From positions 107,008 through 171,007 of the forward strand of contig CBFFRP010000094.1 of NCBI GenBank assembly GCA_965644295.1: 64,000 bases of DNA, read 5' to 3'. Positions within the stretch are counted from its first letter, which is position 1. Each line of letters opens with the position of its first letter. The position numbers and the translations under genes were made by a program. Below, in pieces: positions 46,796 to 59,562 of the stretch. This DNA comes from Paraphysomonas bandaiensis (taxonomy: Eukaryota; Chrysophyceae). Below the pieces are notes generated by a model. It was not told the origin of the DNA and did no database searches. It saw only the letters and a list, made by a program, of their open reading frames with translations.

Positions 46796-47425
46796 ATGTT
46801 ACACATCTCTCGTTTGCAGCGTGTGCGTCACACATATTGTCGGTCCTTTTGTGCGTTTGATCTTCTGTTGGGTATAGGGGAGGCGCAGATAAAGGACGAT
46901 TCCATCGCAGTGGTCAACTACCCCTTCAAACCATCTCAGGTATACCCGTCCAAGAGAATATCTCCCGACCGTATTGCTGAGATTCATGTGGGACATAACA
47001 TCGTCGTTCCAACAGTGCAGCTGACGGAGCGAGATGAGCTCATATTCGTCAGCTCGGATTATAGAGCAGAGCTAAAAGAGTTTGCTGTGAAGCATAGAAT
47101 TCCACTCACTGAGAGAGAATCGAACTGGAGACTCCTCACGAAACCTTTCCTTAATGCCGAACCTAATAAGAGTGATATCGAAATGACTATATCTAAACTA
47201 CAATCCAATGGCTTTACTATAAACGATATTCAGCGTATTCGAAATGAAGTGAAAGAACAGTTGAACATATACAACTTTGACACGGAAATACTGCTCAGTG
47301 ACCATTTAGATTTGTCCGATGTGCTGCAAGCTATGACGGGAGCATATAGTGGGAGAAGATATATAAAGTTTTATTGGGATGCTATGGAAATAGAAGTAAG
47401 AACGAATAGAGAGAAACCGAAGTAA
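46796..47425 (+). CDS. Small protein of unknown function
   Basis: 209 residues from the first ATG after the microsatellite; codons further upstream are repeat-derived. The N-terminus MLHISRLQRVRHTYCRSF is Arg-rich without acidic residues, compatible with a mitochondrial presequence. The middle has VNYPFKPSQVYPSKRISPDR, and the C-terminal half is helical and charged, ending YIKFYWDAMEIEVRTNREK. I do not recognise a family. Codon use looks like that of neighbouring genes and there are no frame breaks, so it is probably real. No intron is needed. Confidence 0.55.
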   Translation: MLHISRLQRVRHTYCRSFCAFDLLLGIGEAQIKDDSIAVVNYPFKPSQVYPSKRISPDRIAEIHVGHNIVVPTVQLTERDELIFVSSDYRAELKEFAVKHRIPLTERESNWRLLTKPFLNAEPNKSDIEMTISKLQSNGFTINDIQRIRNEVKEQLNIYNFDTEILLSDHLDLSDVLQAMTGAYSGRRYIKFYWDAMEIEVRTNREKPK

Positions 47426-48963
47426 ATCTACTTACTGAATGATAACTGCTTCCATGGTTACTGCTCTACCCTTTGATTTTTCTTTATATTTTTCCTACAT
47501 CGGCGTAGAAAGGTGTGCGGAACTGATACTATTGTCGTAGATATCCTTGTCGGATAGTAAGCACACCAGTTGAAAAGTGGCCATCCTGACGGGATTATAC
47601 TAAGTGAGTAGCTATTGCTATTATTGCAACGGCACCATATGTAACTTTCACTTCAAATACTTTTAAAAGACAACTAATCTTCCTTTGAGAATTAAGCTAC
47701 ATTGTTTGTTACAATTCCAGAGCACAACACTGGTATTACCTAAGTTTTATACGTTTTAAATTAATAATGCCTCTGTTAAGCAACGTTATATCGTCATACT
47801 TAAATATATTGTCAGCAATCTTGACCGCAATTTTTATATTTCAAAATAATGCACTCGCTCCTATAACACTGGTGCAATATATCGCTTTTGATAATTGGTA
47901 CTGACATTTGTATGCCATTACATAATAGATAATAGTACCCTCAGGCGACATACTCGATTTCATACGGAGAGACTTTCAACTACTGATTTTTATATCAGCT
48001 ACTAAACCAGATAGCTAAGTTAAACAGTCAAACCAGGGACTAAAATGATGTGAGAGAAAAAACTCTGTCGCTCCTTGTATAATTGTCGCTAACTTTAACT
48101 GAGGTCTCCTCAGACTTGTCATCACTCTCACTGTCCAAAAATATCAAAATGTCTACTATTGGAAGGTCTTTACGCATTTCTACAAATCAAAAAATGTTGT
48201 AGATATAAAAATATGTATATACTACACTCTACAACGACATGCGAGACAGAAATGCATTGTTAGAGGGAGTCAGGTGGGCTCATTCCCAGATGCTTGTTTA
48301 TTCGTCAGGACCCAAAGACGCCTGCACAAGCGACATTGATATTAGTGTCCCTTGTACCACACAAGCATTGGCCATGAGTGGGCAGAAAGTTATCTGCTGA
48401 TTATATATGCGGCTCACGTTAGTTTCCCGAAGAAATCGCTTCGGTACCAATCCCCCAGAGCACCACAAAAAGTGCAAGTCCGACTTTGTTGAAGGCTTGG
48501 GAAAATATTTAAATATAAATTGACTTTCAAGTCGCCACTTTGTTTATTAAAGTCGAGTAATATATTCCTTTTACTTCAGGTTGTGATAATAACAATATCT
48601 GGTAATGTGATTTAACCAGGGTATAAGCCTTCTGTTACGATATCTAATTGTTTGCTAAGATATACAGGAGAAGTAGCAGGAAGTACCAGAAATACTATGC
48701 AGACGAGGTAATCACGTAAAGAATAGGGATCACACTTCATTAAAATCAAAAATCAATGGATACACTTCAATTTAACATATCTTGACGATCGCAACGCACA
48801 AACTAAGATATATGGCAAGTTTCCGCTAAGAATAAAATGCGCAACTAGCACTACAGAGTTAATTCAAATATACGTGTACCTTAGCATCAACAATTATATT
48901 CGTGGGAATAAGGCAAGCAGACTATACTGCTGATTGTGAAATCAATAATCGTTGAATATTTGA
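47426..48963. other. Intergenic region with a dispersed-repeat fragment
   Basis: From about 48265 to 48510 it matches the arm sequence at 62.9-63.15 kb: TGGGC(T/C)CATTCCC, TTTATTCGTCA, CCACACAAGCATT, GAGTGGGCAGA, CGTTAGTTTCCC, and finally AGTCCGACTTTGTT. The remainder is AT-rich without a recognised feature. Confidence 0.6.
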
Positions 48964-51900
48964 TTAGTCAGAAGTAGAATATAGATGAACCTTTACCGCA
49001 GAAGCCCCAGTGGCCTTGCTGAGCCAAATAGCTAATAAAAAAATAGTGATTGACATCACTGCAAGTATCGTGCTCGTTGCAGGATAAGTGGTGAAATGCT
49101 GAGCCCCATCACTGGAGGATCTTGATGCCACAATACCGTCATCTATTGTCATAGAATTCAAATCTGCATCTGAAATCAACGAAGTGCTAAGCACGCCAGA
49201 CGTATATGTGCTTAGAAAATATACATCATATTGCTTAACATAAGGAAGCTTGTCATCATTCGAATAATGAAAAGGTGTGGTTAATCCACAAGCCATAGTA
49301 CCTTCTAACACTTTGGTATCGTCCACAACAACATCACGAGATTCAACGAATTCATCAGTGCAGACTATCTTCACACCGTACACAGGACATATCAGCTCAA
49401 GAGTCGAATCATAGCTATCACAACTGACGTTGGTGAATGTATATGTATATCCCCCTGTGTCATCCTCGCTGCACGTAAAATTAATTGATGCAGTGCTACC
49501 ACTACAATCTTGGTAGTATGTTGTGGGAGATAAATCTACATCAGTTGAAATATTTAACAGAGATGTCAAACTCAAATCCACATCCATGTATGGGGTGACT
49601 GATGATAAGTTGTATTTCGATGAAACAAAATACGTAATGTATACAGTTGGTGTTATTTGATGACATAACCTTTCCAATGTGCACAAACTGTGAGGTAGTG
49701 TAATGAATAAAATCAGTGCACCATAAGATGAGGAGGATAATTGAATATTTTTAGCGAGTGATGGCTCCATATGAACAGTTCCACCATGAGTGCGATTGAA
49801 ATCCACCGGCATTGCTTCATCAGGCCAGGTCTTTAAAATATTAAACCTTAAGTACGTTAAATTCCTTAAATCGCTAAAACTTTGGCCAAGTGTGAGTGCG
49901 TCAAAAGCTTGATGGGCAACATTAATAGTACTAGATATAAGTACCCTTTTCAAAGGTTCTAAATCAGAAAGGTGTCGCCGCGAAAACTCATCCTCATGCC
50001 CATTATATAGCATACCAATAGTGGAGTCAACATAAGTGAAGAAATCAAGGGAACGGTATATAGTAGCCTTGCCATCAAACGATAAAGAAGTTATCGCTGA
50101 GGCCATATCAACAGCAAATGATGTAATTAATTCTTTGTCAATATAATCTGAAACAGTACAATGGTGAATAACATGGGTTGCATCACCAACAATAGCTTCA
50201 ATAAAATTCACAGTATACTCGCCGGCACTCAACAACTTAGAAAACAATCGAAATCCAAGATCAGAAAGACCATAACAATCACTTCCGTAAGTATGCGAAT
50301 AGCTAGTCTGGCACCATGTGTTCAGGCTATTGGTAACCCTAACTGACAGCTGCAAGAGTGCGTTTGAATCCTTTCGCAACTTATCAGAAGTAAAAGACAT
50401 GCGATAAACACCAAGCTGTTCCGAAATATTATATGACGACGGGAATACCAACGCTTGGGTACTTGCGTTCGAGACGCAACTTAACGAATCCGATATTTGT
50501 AACAAGAGAATGACAGTGAAATTCTGCAGTAGGTCTCCATCGGCCAGAAAAACTATCTCATGAGAAACTTCCGAAAAATCACTAAGTAACGAGAAGAGAG
50601 ACGCTACGAGATGTCGCGAAAAAGAGTATCTAAGAGGCAGGTGATCGTCCAGCCAGTGCGATGCGACTAAAGTGAACGGACTCTCGCTGTCCCCGCTAGT
50701 TGGGTCCACCCTGAAATCCCCAGATCTCGGTGGTTCATTGAACGCAAACGAAATAGCTGCAGAGCTAACTGAACCCTCCGCACAATCATACGATTCAGTG
50801 TGAATAATAAATGTATAGGTCGCACCGGGAATAAACTCGTAGGGCTGTATTTGGTGGTGATACACTACAGTGCCTGAAAGATTAAACACTTTTGATGCCA
50901 GTGGTATGCTTGTACCACTTTCAAGCCACTGAACTTTGAAATTACATTTCGCTGACACGGTAGCTGACAGCAATGTCGGAGAAGACCAATCCACAAACTT
51001 AGAAGTGGGAGAATCGATGCTAATATCGGGGAAAACGTCGCCATATGCACCAATCGATAATCTGATCGCCGACGTCCCGACCCTGCCGTCAGATCCAATG
51101 ATGTCAACAGAAAGGATATACGTCGATGAGGGGTAGAATACATCAGATATGTTTATCATAACAACGACAGAATTCTCTTCGGATACAACGCTTCCCAGGG
51201 AATTGAAGCCGTCACAACCAGACTCATTTACTGGAAAAATTTGAACACACTGCCAATGAGTGGACAAGCCGTCATAGCTACCAGTATTGGAGTCAAAACT
51301 CGACGATGTATCAAGAACAAGAGTACTTGAATATGCCATCGTACGATGCGATCCTCCGTTAATTGTAGTCACTATATCACCCGGAACTGTATGAACATAA
51401 ACCTCTGCAGTACCGTAATTAACTCCATCAAGGGTAACTTTAGCCTGAAATGTATACGTATGTCCTGCATCTAAACTATAAGCGCCCGCAATATATCTCC
51501 TTGGGTCACGAATTGCCGAATTGTGAACCCCCAGGTACACGTATCCATCCCGATAAACATCCCACACAAAATCATAAGTCTCATTCATATCAAACATGGG
51601 TGACGTATTGACATCAGCCAACAAATTCAAAGTTGAATTGGGAGTAACGGTCCGTATAGAAGGACCTGATATTGTTATGGAGGGAATAAATACACTAGAA
51701 TTGACATGCACCGTGACCGACGACGTCGATGAAATTCCAAGGATATTCGTAAGAGACAGAATAAACACATATGTGCCATCCATTAATATTGTTCGAGGAA
51801 CCACATCACATGACACTTTACCAGGAGTACAACCAAACCAAGACAGGTTTTTGTTAAGATAATCTTCGACAATTACCTGGTTTGTTGGTTCGGGTCCACT

Positions 51901-54900
51901 AACAGTCCACTCAATATGCGCCCAACTTCCTCCCCAACTCCCGGTGGACCCCGCTGTATCTAAATGAAGGTCCATGTACGCCGTCAAGTCAGCTGCCGCA
52001 TTTATTGAAGCACGTGGCTGTGTGAGGCTGTCTGGAGGTAGGATGATATTTGTCGAAGCATTCATTTTCGGGCAGTTATGATTGATATCGCCACATTTCG
52101 CGCCAACTACTCCGCCTACTAGTCTGACGGTGCTGTTCCGGGAAAATAAAATAGAACGATCCAAATCGCTCGATAATGTCACTTGTAACACTCTATCTGA
52201 TGTAAAGACACATATACTTTCCATTGCCACCTCAAATATAATGAATTGGGAACACGTAAAAGGCAACCTTTTGATGCCGTATCCTCGACCGCGATCCGTC
52301 GCAGAGTCGAAAGTAACCAACAAGCGCGACCCGTCTGCAGTAAGCTTCACGTTGTCAACAGATGGAGCAGAAACATGTGTACTGCTTTCGATTGACCGCA
52401 GTATAACATGATCACCACTGTAACTTCCTCCACTACTAATGCCATGTACATAATACAAGTCAGAGTTATGTCCAGATACGTTCAGTGATATATGAAGACA
52501 GCCCGCCTGATGCACTCCAATGTAAAACGACTTTGTGAGTACAGTGTCCGAGTCATTGAATTTTAGTGCAGAAGGAAATACGGCTGAGTAAGGCAACAAG
52601 TTTTCACTGTTTTCACAGATTCCGCTACTTCCATAATAAATAACAGGAGTAACTATTAAAAGAGAATCTACATGACGGGCTAATCTGATGACAATCTGCG
52701 CAGCAGAAGAGTTGGCTATCAAAATCTGATCGATGGACTCCAAATATATCACACTTTTCCCTTTCGTTCTGAGAAAACATGATTTCGTACCGCTGTAAAC
52801 TGCAGGGCTTCGAAGCACAGACGAATAATGTGTATTCAAGGAATGACTGACACAAAGAACTCTATATGCGGTTTGATTGTGCAGATTTAAAAATACGATT
52901 GTATGCGTTTCGTTACGCTGACTGTAGACTGTAAGAGATTTTCCATAAGCATATATTCGTTGATAAGTAGCTTTTGGTAGACCATCAGTGGCATCAAATG
53001 CTTGACAATAATATACGCCGCTTGTGGATGTGTTCAACGTCACCGTTATCGAATTCGCGGTCGTACTCCTACAAGTTTGTGTCCACTCGGGCCAAGTCTC
53101 GGAATATATCGTGCGGAATCCAATATAAGCAGCATAAGTACTTTTTTGAATAGCTGCTACGCTTGTGGGCAACGCTAAATTACGAGTACTATTGCATGGA
53201 CTGGTACAGTTTATACATAGCCGAACCGTCCCCCAATATTCACATGACTTCACCACCCATGACGCACCATTGCAAAGTACTGATGCATAAGAGTGATTCA
53301 ATAGTGCATTCCATATCGACACAACGTGTTCCGATGTGCTACAAGAGTAATGCAAACGTGTGAAGTGGCTCATCAAGCAACTTGAATTTTCTGCAACTAA
53401 CAAAGTTGTATCCATTGAAACAGGGACGTGGGCTCCATGCAAAGATCTTATCCGCTGTAAAAAGCTGCCCCATTTATGATTCAAGGTCACCCCATTGTGT
53501 GTATCGCTAGGTAGAACTTCATGGAAATTCAATTGATAGGCCCCTCTGTTGATCTCTGATGCAATTCGCGAACTAAGATAACTGCTGATATCGCAATCAG
53601 GTTCTAATATTCTTGTCGGCACCATGGACGGGGTTGCTAACGGTAATCCAGATGGAACTTCACTTGGCACAAACGTTGGACAAGGTGTGGGACGTACTGA
53701 TGGTAATCCAGATGGAACTTCACTTGGCACCACGGTAGGATAAGATGTGGGACGTACTGATGGTAATCCAGATGGAACTTCACTTGGCACCACGGTAGGA
53801 TAAGATGTGGGACGTACTGATGGTAATCCAGATGGAACTTCACTTGGCACAAACGTTGGACAAGGTGTGGGACATACTGATGGTAATCCAGATGGAACTT
53901 CACTTGGCACCACGGTAGGATAAGATGTGGGACGTACTGATGGTAATCCAGATGGAATGTCACTTGGCACAAATGTTGGACACAATGTGGGATGTACGGA
54001 CAGGAATCCAGATGAAACTTCACTTGGCACAAACGTTGGACAAGGTGTGGGACGTACCGATGGTAATCCAGACGGAACTTCACTTGGCACAAACGTTGGA
54101 CAAGGTGTGGGACGTACTGATGGTAATCCAGATGGAACTTCACTTGGCACCACGGTAGGATAAGATGTGGGACGTACTGACAGGAATCCAGATGGAACTT
54201 CACTTGGCACAAACGTTGGACAAGGTGTGGGACGTACTGATGGTAATCCAGATGGAACTTCACTTGGCACCACGGTAGGATAAGATGTGGGACGTACTGA
54301 TGGTAATCCAGATGGAACTTCACTTGGCACAAACGTTGGACAAGGTGTGGGACATACTGATGGTAATCCAGATGGAACTTCACTTGGCACCACGGTAGGA
54401 TAAGATGTGGGACATACTGATGGTAATCCAGATGGAATGTCACTTGGCACAAATGTTGGACACGATGTGGGATGTACGGACAGGAATCCAGATGGAACTT
54501 CACTTGGCACAAACGTTGGACACGATGTGGGACGTGCTGATGGTAATCCAGATGGAACTTCACTTGGCACCACGGTAGGATAAGATGTGGGATGTGCTGA
54601 CGGCAATCCAGATGGAACTTCACTTGGTGCCACAGTAGGATGTGTTGAGGGCATAGACGACAAGACCACAGTTGGGGCCGGCGAAGGATTGCTCGACGGA
54701 ATTACGGATGGCAATACCATCGGTAAATCTGAAGGTAAAGATGTTGGGAACCCTGTCGGATATATAGTTGGAGATGAGCTTTCGAAGTTATTGTCAAATT
54801 TTACTTTACATGCTATCGGTGATGTGACATGCAATTGTTCTCCAACAACTATATATGACACGAATTCTTGAGTCGAATGATAGTGCTCCTCCGTTGTACA

Positions 54901-57172
54901 CTGGTCTTCTTGTAATGATATCTGAAAATCTATCGAGGTCAGATTCCATGCTCGAAGGCTAGTTGCGGCACTCATACTTGTCACCGACGATACCATTCCA
55001 AACACTGACACAGTACGACTATATTCACCTTCAAGGGTGATGCTTGTCGATGCACTTGTCACAGAGCTATGTTGGCCCATTTCGAATGCAATACGCTCTA
55101 AACAATTCAAAACACCACTCCCTTGAAATGCCATGTACGCAAGGCCTTCAGCCGATGTCATATTGTAATATGATAAATCTTCTGAATCATGAGGAACCAA
55201 CACAAATCTCGAAAAACTGAGGGCGTTGATTAAAGCGCGTGATGACAAGAAACGATCATATACAAGGCTCTGAATTTGTTGAATGGATCCAACTGTTGTG
55301 CCGTCCTCAAAACGACAGGACTCTGTGGAAGACAAGCATCCCGTTGGATAGTTAAATCGAATGAAATTATAATTTCCGTTTGTGTTATCTTGGCGAGTAA
55401 TATCACCGCTTCCAACCATAAAATAAAACCCACTAACATTGAAGGCACCTTTCTCAACTACCATCCAAGATACCTCAAGTGTATCGGTAAGAGCACTTGG
55501 AATGTACCAATCTTTCGCACAATACGTGTCATTAGCATGATATAACTTCATCTCAAACGAAACATACGCAGAGGAAATTATATTTCTCACTCTAGGAACT
55601 AAAGGAGATTCGCTGTTCGCATAGGGTGGAATGCTTACAAATACAACAGCGTCGTTGAATCCACTTGTTTCAGTAACCACACTCACCCAGTATAGGTCAG
55701 AAGCATTCACTCGAGACACTTCCATCCATAACTCTGTCACAAAAGACTTTGATACCATGTCAATGACATCACCTGTCAAACATTTATAAATTATGATAGA
55801 TGCATCTACATTTACACGAACCAGCAGTCCCGGATGGTTGACTTGAAGTGGATGGCGACACACTAGGGGAGTTCGTAGGCTGGCTATATGGATTTGACGT
55901 CGGAAAGGTGGATGGGATGCTAGTTAAAAAAGTAGGAATTACCGATGGCGTAGCTGTGGGTACTGTTGTTACCCTCGAGGGCTCCACGGAAGGCATTTCA
56001 GTGAGCGCCATCGGCGTCGATGTTGGGCCCACGCTCGAAATTGATAAAGCCGATGGTAATGACGTAGGATTCATGAAGAGAGATTGGTGAAAAGCTGCAC
56101 ATTGTGTACATGATGACTTACTCTGTTCGCCCACGACCAACACAAATACAACCTCCAGTGTGCTGTGCACTGTCTCTTCATCCACACACTGGTCCTCCTG
56201 TGTTATTAACCCTGCGGTATTTATGGTCCGGGAAAAAGTCCGCAACCCCGTACAATCTGACAAACTTGTAGCGGTCCCCACAGTTCCGAATATACCAGGT
56301 AATGAAGAAAATGTGTGGTTGAAATCAAGCAGCTGAGCCACATCATTAACACCTGGGATTACGAATGCCTCTAATGCCAGGCCATCACTACAGGTTAGCA
56401 CAGTGCCAGATGAAAACGACATATAAGCCAATGTTTCACCTAAACTATTCATAGAGTAATAAGATGGATCAAGCGAGTCGTGGGGTTGTAAAACCGCTCG
56501 AAAAAAGCGGAGATTAACTACCTTGGTTCGTGGAATGAGAAGTCGATTGTATACCACTGTCTGAAGCTGCAGTATGACACCCACAGTAGAACCAACTGGG
56601 TAAGCGCAGCTTGCTTCTATTGCCTCACAGCCAGTAGGAAAATTAAACCGAATAAAATTATTAGAATTGGATATGTCATTATCTTCGCGAGTTATCGGCC
56701 CAATTCCGATTAGAAACATACTGTCTGATACATTGTATGCCCCATTCTCTGCGACAATCCATGCAAGCGATACAGCAGGGGTGACAGATTTCGGAATGTA
56801 CCATTCCTTCGAACAAAAACTGTCGTTCGCCTGATATAGTAGCGTTTCGAATGATACAATACCAGATAACACTTCGACATTTCGAACCCGCGGGATAACA
56901 GGAAACCCAGAGCTAGAAGTGTTTCCACCAATGTCTGGTAGGCTCACGAATACACTTGCGTTTTCAAACACATCTGCTGAGGACGTAACTAAAACCCACT
57001 CTTGGTCATCAACAAGAGTCACCCCAATATCTATCCAGGGAGAGGTTAACACTCTCTTGGATATCATATCGACGGGTGCATTGGAGGTGGCATTGTCACA
57101 ATCAGTTGTATTCAATGAATGCACAGACACTAACAGTCGAAAAATAAACAAAATAGCAATAGAGAGGAGCAT
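48964..57172 (-). CDS. Giant secreted/membrane REJ-type protein with PT-rich repeat linkers
   Basis: Exons 57172-55822 and 55772-48964, 2719 residues. Signal peptide at MLLSIAILFIFRLLVSVHS. Two copies of an unrecognised ~330-residue Cys-containing domain follow (about 30-365 and 451-800), sharing RVRN, KxWYIP, (I/V)TR(E/Q)DN, NFIRFN(F/Y)PTGC, QPHDS/VPHDS and LVVGEQ/IVVGEQ. Each copy is followed by a Pro-Ser/Thr linker. The second linker is 17 units of 20 residues (core VPSEVPSGLPS). Residues ~1700-2330 resemble a REJ region as in polycystin-1 and sea urchin egg-jelly receptors (HWQCVQIFP, then FNEPPRSGDFRVDPTSGDSES and FTLVASHWLDDHLPLRYSF). One membrane span lies near residue 2690 (TSTILAVMSITIFLLAIW), with a short cytosolic tail. 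An adhesive or receptor role at the cell surface or flagellum is inferred. The 49-bp intron falls exactly between the first linker and the second domain copy. Confidence 0.8.
53641..54660 (-). repeat. 60-bp coding minisatellite, 17 tandem units
   Basis: Exact 60-bp periodicity inside the REJ gene. Two main unit types alternate on the plus strand: one with ACAAACGTTGGACAAGGTG, one with ACCACGGTAGGATAAGATG. A four-unit block (53821-54060) reappears with few changes at 54301-54540, showing higher-order duplication. Repeats stay open in other frames too, so overlapping ORFs here are artefacts. Confidence 0.95.
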
Positions 57173-57705
57173 ATTGAGGGCAGTGTGGGGGTCTAGGGGC
57201 CACTGGTGTACGGGCTGACAGATAGCACCATGCAGAGAGTCTTCTGCGATATCGTGACACACTGGAGCTGTTCTCTATCTGACGCCATTATCAACAGGAG
57301 AGCTACAAAATTCGACCCACACGAAGGGGGCTCGCAGGGTGACGCTCATCTTTGAGGCAGCTGATAGATTCAACATCACTGAACAACCGCCTCACCGCTC
57401 TGTACCGTATACCGTATACCGGTGTACCGTATCATTGAGTAGGATCTGCATGCAAATATCTGAAACGCTGGACGAACTCTACATGCTGCTGTACATGTAC
57501 AGTATTTGTGTATACAAAAATACATGTTTTCTAGCTAATCTCTCTAAAATACAGCTATTTTGTGCATTGGGAAATACTGTACATACAGTATCTGTATCTC
57601 TCCACTTTTCAACATGTACAGTAGAGTACGGTGGTATACCGATACAGTGTATCATGAAAGGCTTCATTTCTGTGGGCTGTAGGCTGTAGGATACCGTACC
57701 GTACC
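57173..57705. promoter_or_regulatory. Shared divergent upstream region of the REJ-type and Nudix-like genes
   Basis: Between divergent genes. Rich in short CCGTATAC and TACAGTA motifs (57400-57620, for example ACCGTATACCGTATACCGG), but no long tetranucleotide array, unlike three other divergent regions here. Confidence 0.5.
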
Positions 57706-58515
57706 ATGCATGTACTCCACCTCTCTGTCTTGTCCACTTTAAAACCACGCCTGTCGGAAATGATCAGTGATACAGAGTCGCAGCTCATGAATGCTGCGAC
57801 TATAGTCTGTCTGCGACATGTGATGTCCGGTAAATCTCAAAACAATCGTAGATGGGAGGTGCTACTGGGACAAAATGAAGTGAAGAATTGGTTACGCTCA
57901 ACACCCGAAACAACCGTTATTATGAGGTACCCAGGAGAGTGGAAACTCCCTGGGGGGGTGAAAGATGTGTCAGATCAATCATTGCGGCATACTGCGGTGA
58001 GAGAGCTATGTGAGGAATTTATTGGTATTTCATGCCCGGACGATATACTATCAACAATGCTTCTGATAAACAAAAAGATTACCATGGCAATCAAAGGCAA
58101 ACAGTACTGCATGCATAACTTTGTGGCATTTGACGAATCTTGTCTTTGGAATAATGAGGAAATTGCGAAAGTCAATTTAAATTTGCAAGTTAAGCGTAGT
58201 ATTTTCGAGACACATCTCAAGGAAGGAACATTTTGGGATTTAAGTGACGCCAGCAAATATAATATATCTCCAGAAGTTCATAGTATCGCATGGGTTGATT
58301 TAGATGATGCGATTTCAATGATGGCCTCAGCACAAGAATTTCCACTGCGCTATGTGAATGAGTGGCAAGAGCAACAGTTTAGTGAGTACAGCATATCCCA
58401 ACGAGACCCTATGTATCAAACAATGATGATACTGCAAGAAATAAAAGATCTTGGAACGATTGAGGCTATCAAGGCAAAAGCGATAGCCTTTGAGCGCTTG
58501 CAATGTGACGTGTAG
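57706..58515 (+). CDS. Nudix-hydrolase-like protein with altered Nudix box
   Basis: 269 residues without intron. The segment GEWKLPGGVKDVSDQSLRHT then AVRELCEEFIGI is Nudix-like: family pattern G-x5-E-x7-REU-x-EE-x-G-U. Here Asp replaces the first Glu, the spacing to RE is one residue longer, and an extra Ile precedes the last Gly. The strand before it (TTVIMRYPGEWKLPGG) and HSIAWVDLDDAISM near residue 200 support the fold. Members hydrolyse nucleoside diphosphate derivatives with a divalent metal; changes in the box leave activity open. The Met at 57760 (MISDTESQLMNAAT) is a plausible alternative start. Divergent from the REJ-type gene. Confidence 0.65.
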   Translation: MHVLHLSVLSTLKPRLSEMISDTESQLMNAATIVCLRHVMSGKSQNNRRWEVLLGQNEVKNWLRSTPETTVIMRYPGEWKLPGGVKDVSDQSLRHTAVRELCEEFIGISCPDDILSTMLLINKKITMAIKGKQYCMHNFVAFDESCLWNNEEIAKVNLNLQVKRSIFETHLKEGTFWDLSDASKYNISPEVHSIAWVDLDDAISMMASAQEFPLRYVNEWQEQQFSEYSISQRDPMYQTMMILQEIKDLGTIEAIKAKAIAFERLQCDV

Positions 58516-59562
58516 TAGGATAGAATATAAGCAGATTCGATATGTATAAAGATTGGTTAACCACTAAACTAAGAGAAAAAAGCATGGAAAAAACGTAATT
58601 CTCCGGTATGATTCTTCTGCCTTTCATCTTGACGTAGCTAAACATATTTCCATACCTTGTCTTATTATATCCTCGTTTTCTCATCTTTTCATTTCACAGT
58701 AGTTCAGCCAACCTTAATAACTCTGTTCTCTCCACACAACACACAAACATAAACGACGTCGTTGTTATGTGCCCTCTTACCTTTTTCATAATGAACGATC
58801 AGAGTGTGTCTGAACATCATCATGCGCATTAAATTAGTAGTTTTCTTTCCTTCTTTCGTGTACACAAATAACCAAAAATTACTGAATTTGGCTCACCAAC
58901 TGAATCATATCTCCTCCTTCGTAGTTCCTCAACGACTACTCGCGATGATCTCTACACCACAAATACCCAGCTTTCTATTCTAAAATACACCTTTGAAGGA
59001 AATCCCTAGTTTAATATTATTTACCTAAATATCACTTACCATTATATGTATGCATTCCACCTCAATACTGTACGAGATATCATTCTATCGTAAACATCTA
59101 TTACGGCCGTTTATGGCGGCGGAACAGTCCTGCCCCATATCTGGCTTTTATGATAATATCACTATGCCATAATATCAATAATTTTTGCTCTTGAAATTGA
59201 AATAATTGAAATTGAGACAGAAAATAATAATTGCAAGTAAAGTTGAATACAACCTGTTTTAATTCATTGCAATTAATAAGACTATTTTTGATACTATCGA
59301 TTTGAGTTCGTATATTAATACACAGTACAAACTACACGTTGCTAGTAATATGTTCAAACTTACTCTAGAATATTCAACATGTTGGGTTCAAATGTATTCA
59401 TTCTAAAACATCATCGGGCTGCTGGAAAAACGTCACTGACATGCACCAAAGAGCAAACCCTTGCTGTTTTTGTTCATGGACCGACGCCGAAGTTGTTCAG
59501 GAGGTGCTACTTTACTGTGGTGTGCAGGATTAAGATGAAAACTCGGACATGGATTCACTGCT
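58516..59562. other. Intergenic region
   Basis: AT-rich; contains a hAT-type terminal block near 59200-59290 (AATTGAAATAATTGAAATTG, then CAACCTGTTTTAATTCATTG). A short ORF at 59379-59669 runs into the inverted arm and shows no recognisable domain. Confidence 0.5.

Noticed and set aside
53637-54623. 328-residue minus-strand ORF rich in KFHLDYHQYVPHL
   Set aside because: A second frame of the 60-bp coding minisatellite in the REJ-type gene; the main frame continues through 2,299 codons and has family features.
53641-54660. Regular 60-bp repeats as a CRISPR-like array
   Set aside because: There are no unique spacers, the period is continuous, and it codes for a Pro-Ser linker in a eukaryotic gene.
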